Source: Candidatus Zixiibacteriota bacterium (lineage in GTDB: Bacteria > Zixibacteria > MSB-5A5 > GN15 > FEB-12). Taken from it: DNA of 6,491 bases. How positions within the stretch are numbered: the stretch's first letter is position 1; each line of letters begins with the position of its first letter. The notes under the pieces were generated by a model. The model searched no databases. It was not told the DNA's origin and saw nothing but the letters and a program-made list of their open reading frames with translations. The DNA is taken from assembly GCA_023132995.1 (NCBI GenBank), contig JAGLXI010000237.1, positions 1 through 6,491 on the forward strand, given 5' to 3'. Shown piece after piece: positions 6,407-6,491 of the stretch. Both the position numbers and the translations under genes were made by a program.

Positions 6407-6428
6407 GGGGGGGATAGGGCTGCCGGGG
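6407..6428 (+). other. Putative G-quadruplex motif in the 3' intergenic tail
   Basis: Four G-tracts separated by 1, 3 and 5 nt fit the classical quadruplex rule (tracts of at least three G, loops of 1-7): 6407-6409, 6411-6413, 6417-6419 and 6425-6428. A further GGGG at 6394-6397 could act as a spare tract. The motif lies 17 nt after the terminator T-run, outside any gene. The rest of 6391-6491 holds no gene or clear promoter that I can see. Confidence 0.5.
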
Positions 6429-6468
6429 CTAAGGTGAGCCAGTTAGATCCATGCAGTCCCCTATTCCC
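6410..6468 (+). repeat. Imperfect inverted repeat sharing the G-tracts
   Basis: GGGGATAGGG (6410-6419) can pair with CCCTATTCCC (6459-6468) over ten positions with one G-U pair, enclosing 39 nt. Inside, a small GGCT/AGCC hairpin (6427-6430/6437-6440) is possible. It uses the same G residues as the quadruplex motif. The window ends soon after, so its relation to the next gene is unknown. Confidence 0.4.
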
Positions 6469-6491
6469 TGCGTAAGCTTCCCCAAATAGTA

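Noticed and set aside
6391..6491. Small structured RNA gene (SRP, 6S or RNase P type) in the 3' tail
   Set aside because: The region has pairing potential but none of the conserved core sequences of these RNAs, and the window ends too soon to judge.
1..6491. CRISPR array, insertion sequence, tRNA or prophage
   Set aside because: I found no regularly spaced repeats, transposase-like protein, tRNA cloverleaf or integration site. The gene content is chromosomal housekeeping plus regulation.

Overview
The window carries six genes, all on the + strand. They look like they come from a moderately GC-rich, Gram-negative (two-membrane) bacterium: there is a membrane-anchored anti-sigma factor and two secreted proteins resembling periplasmic chaperones or metal sensors. 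The gene mix and protein style fit poorly characterised lineages of the FCB superphylum (for example Zixibacteria-like genomes). That is an impression from reading, not a tested placement.

Left part (1-2388): a candidate sigma-70-type promoter leads into a full-length MaeB-type malic enzyme. It is a hybrid protein with a malic enzyme half and a phosphotransacetylase-like half, converting malate to pyruvate and CO2 in central carbon metabolism. Middle (2389-3743): a 276-nt leader with small inverted repeats precedes mreB, the actin-like cell-shape protein. mreB probably starts at a TTG codon. A clear intrinsic terminator follows it at once, so mreC and mreD are not directly downstream.

Right part (3812-6390): a compact four-gene operon bounded by two intrinsic terminators. 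It encodes an ECF-type sigma factor, a zinc-finger (ZAS) anti-sigma factor with one membrane span, and two exported LTxxQ (Spy/CpxP/CnrX-like) proteins. The first three genes are joined by two ATGA stop/start overlaps; the fourth has its own strong ribosome binding site after a 36-nt gap. The logic resembles cell-envelope or metal-stress regulons such as CnrYXH of Cupriavidus: a periplasmic helical protein may tell the membrane anti-sigma factor to release the sigma factor, which then activates the operon. The last gene ends in a His/Met-containing stretch and an Asp-rich tail that could bind metal ions. This operon is the most interesting part of the window.

The last 100 bases after the terminator hold no gene, but they contain a canonical G-quadruplex-type motif whose G-tracts can alternatively pair with a downstream C-rich segment.
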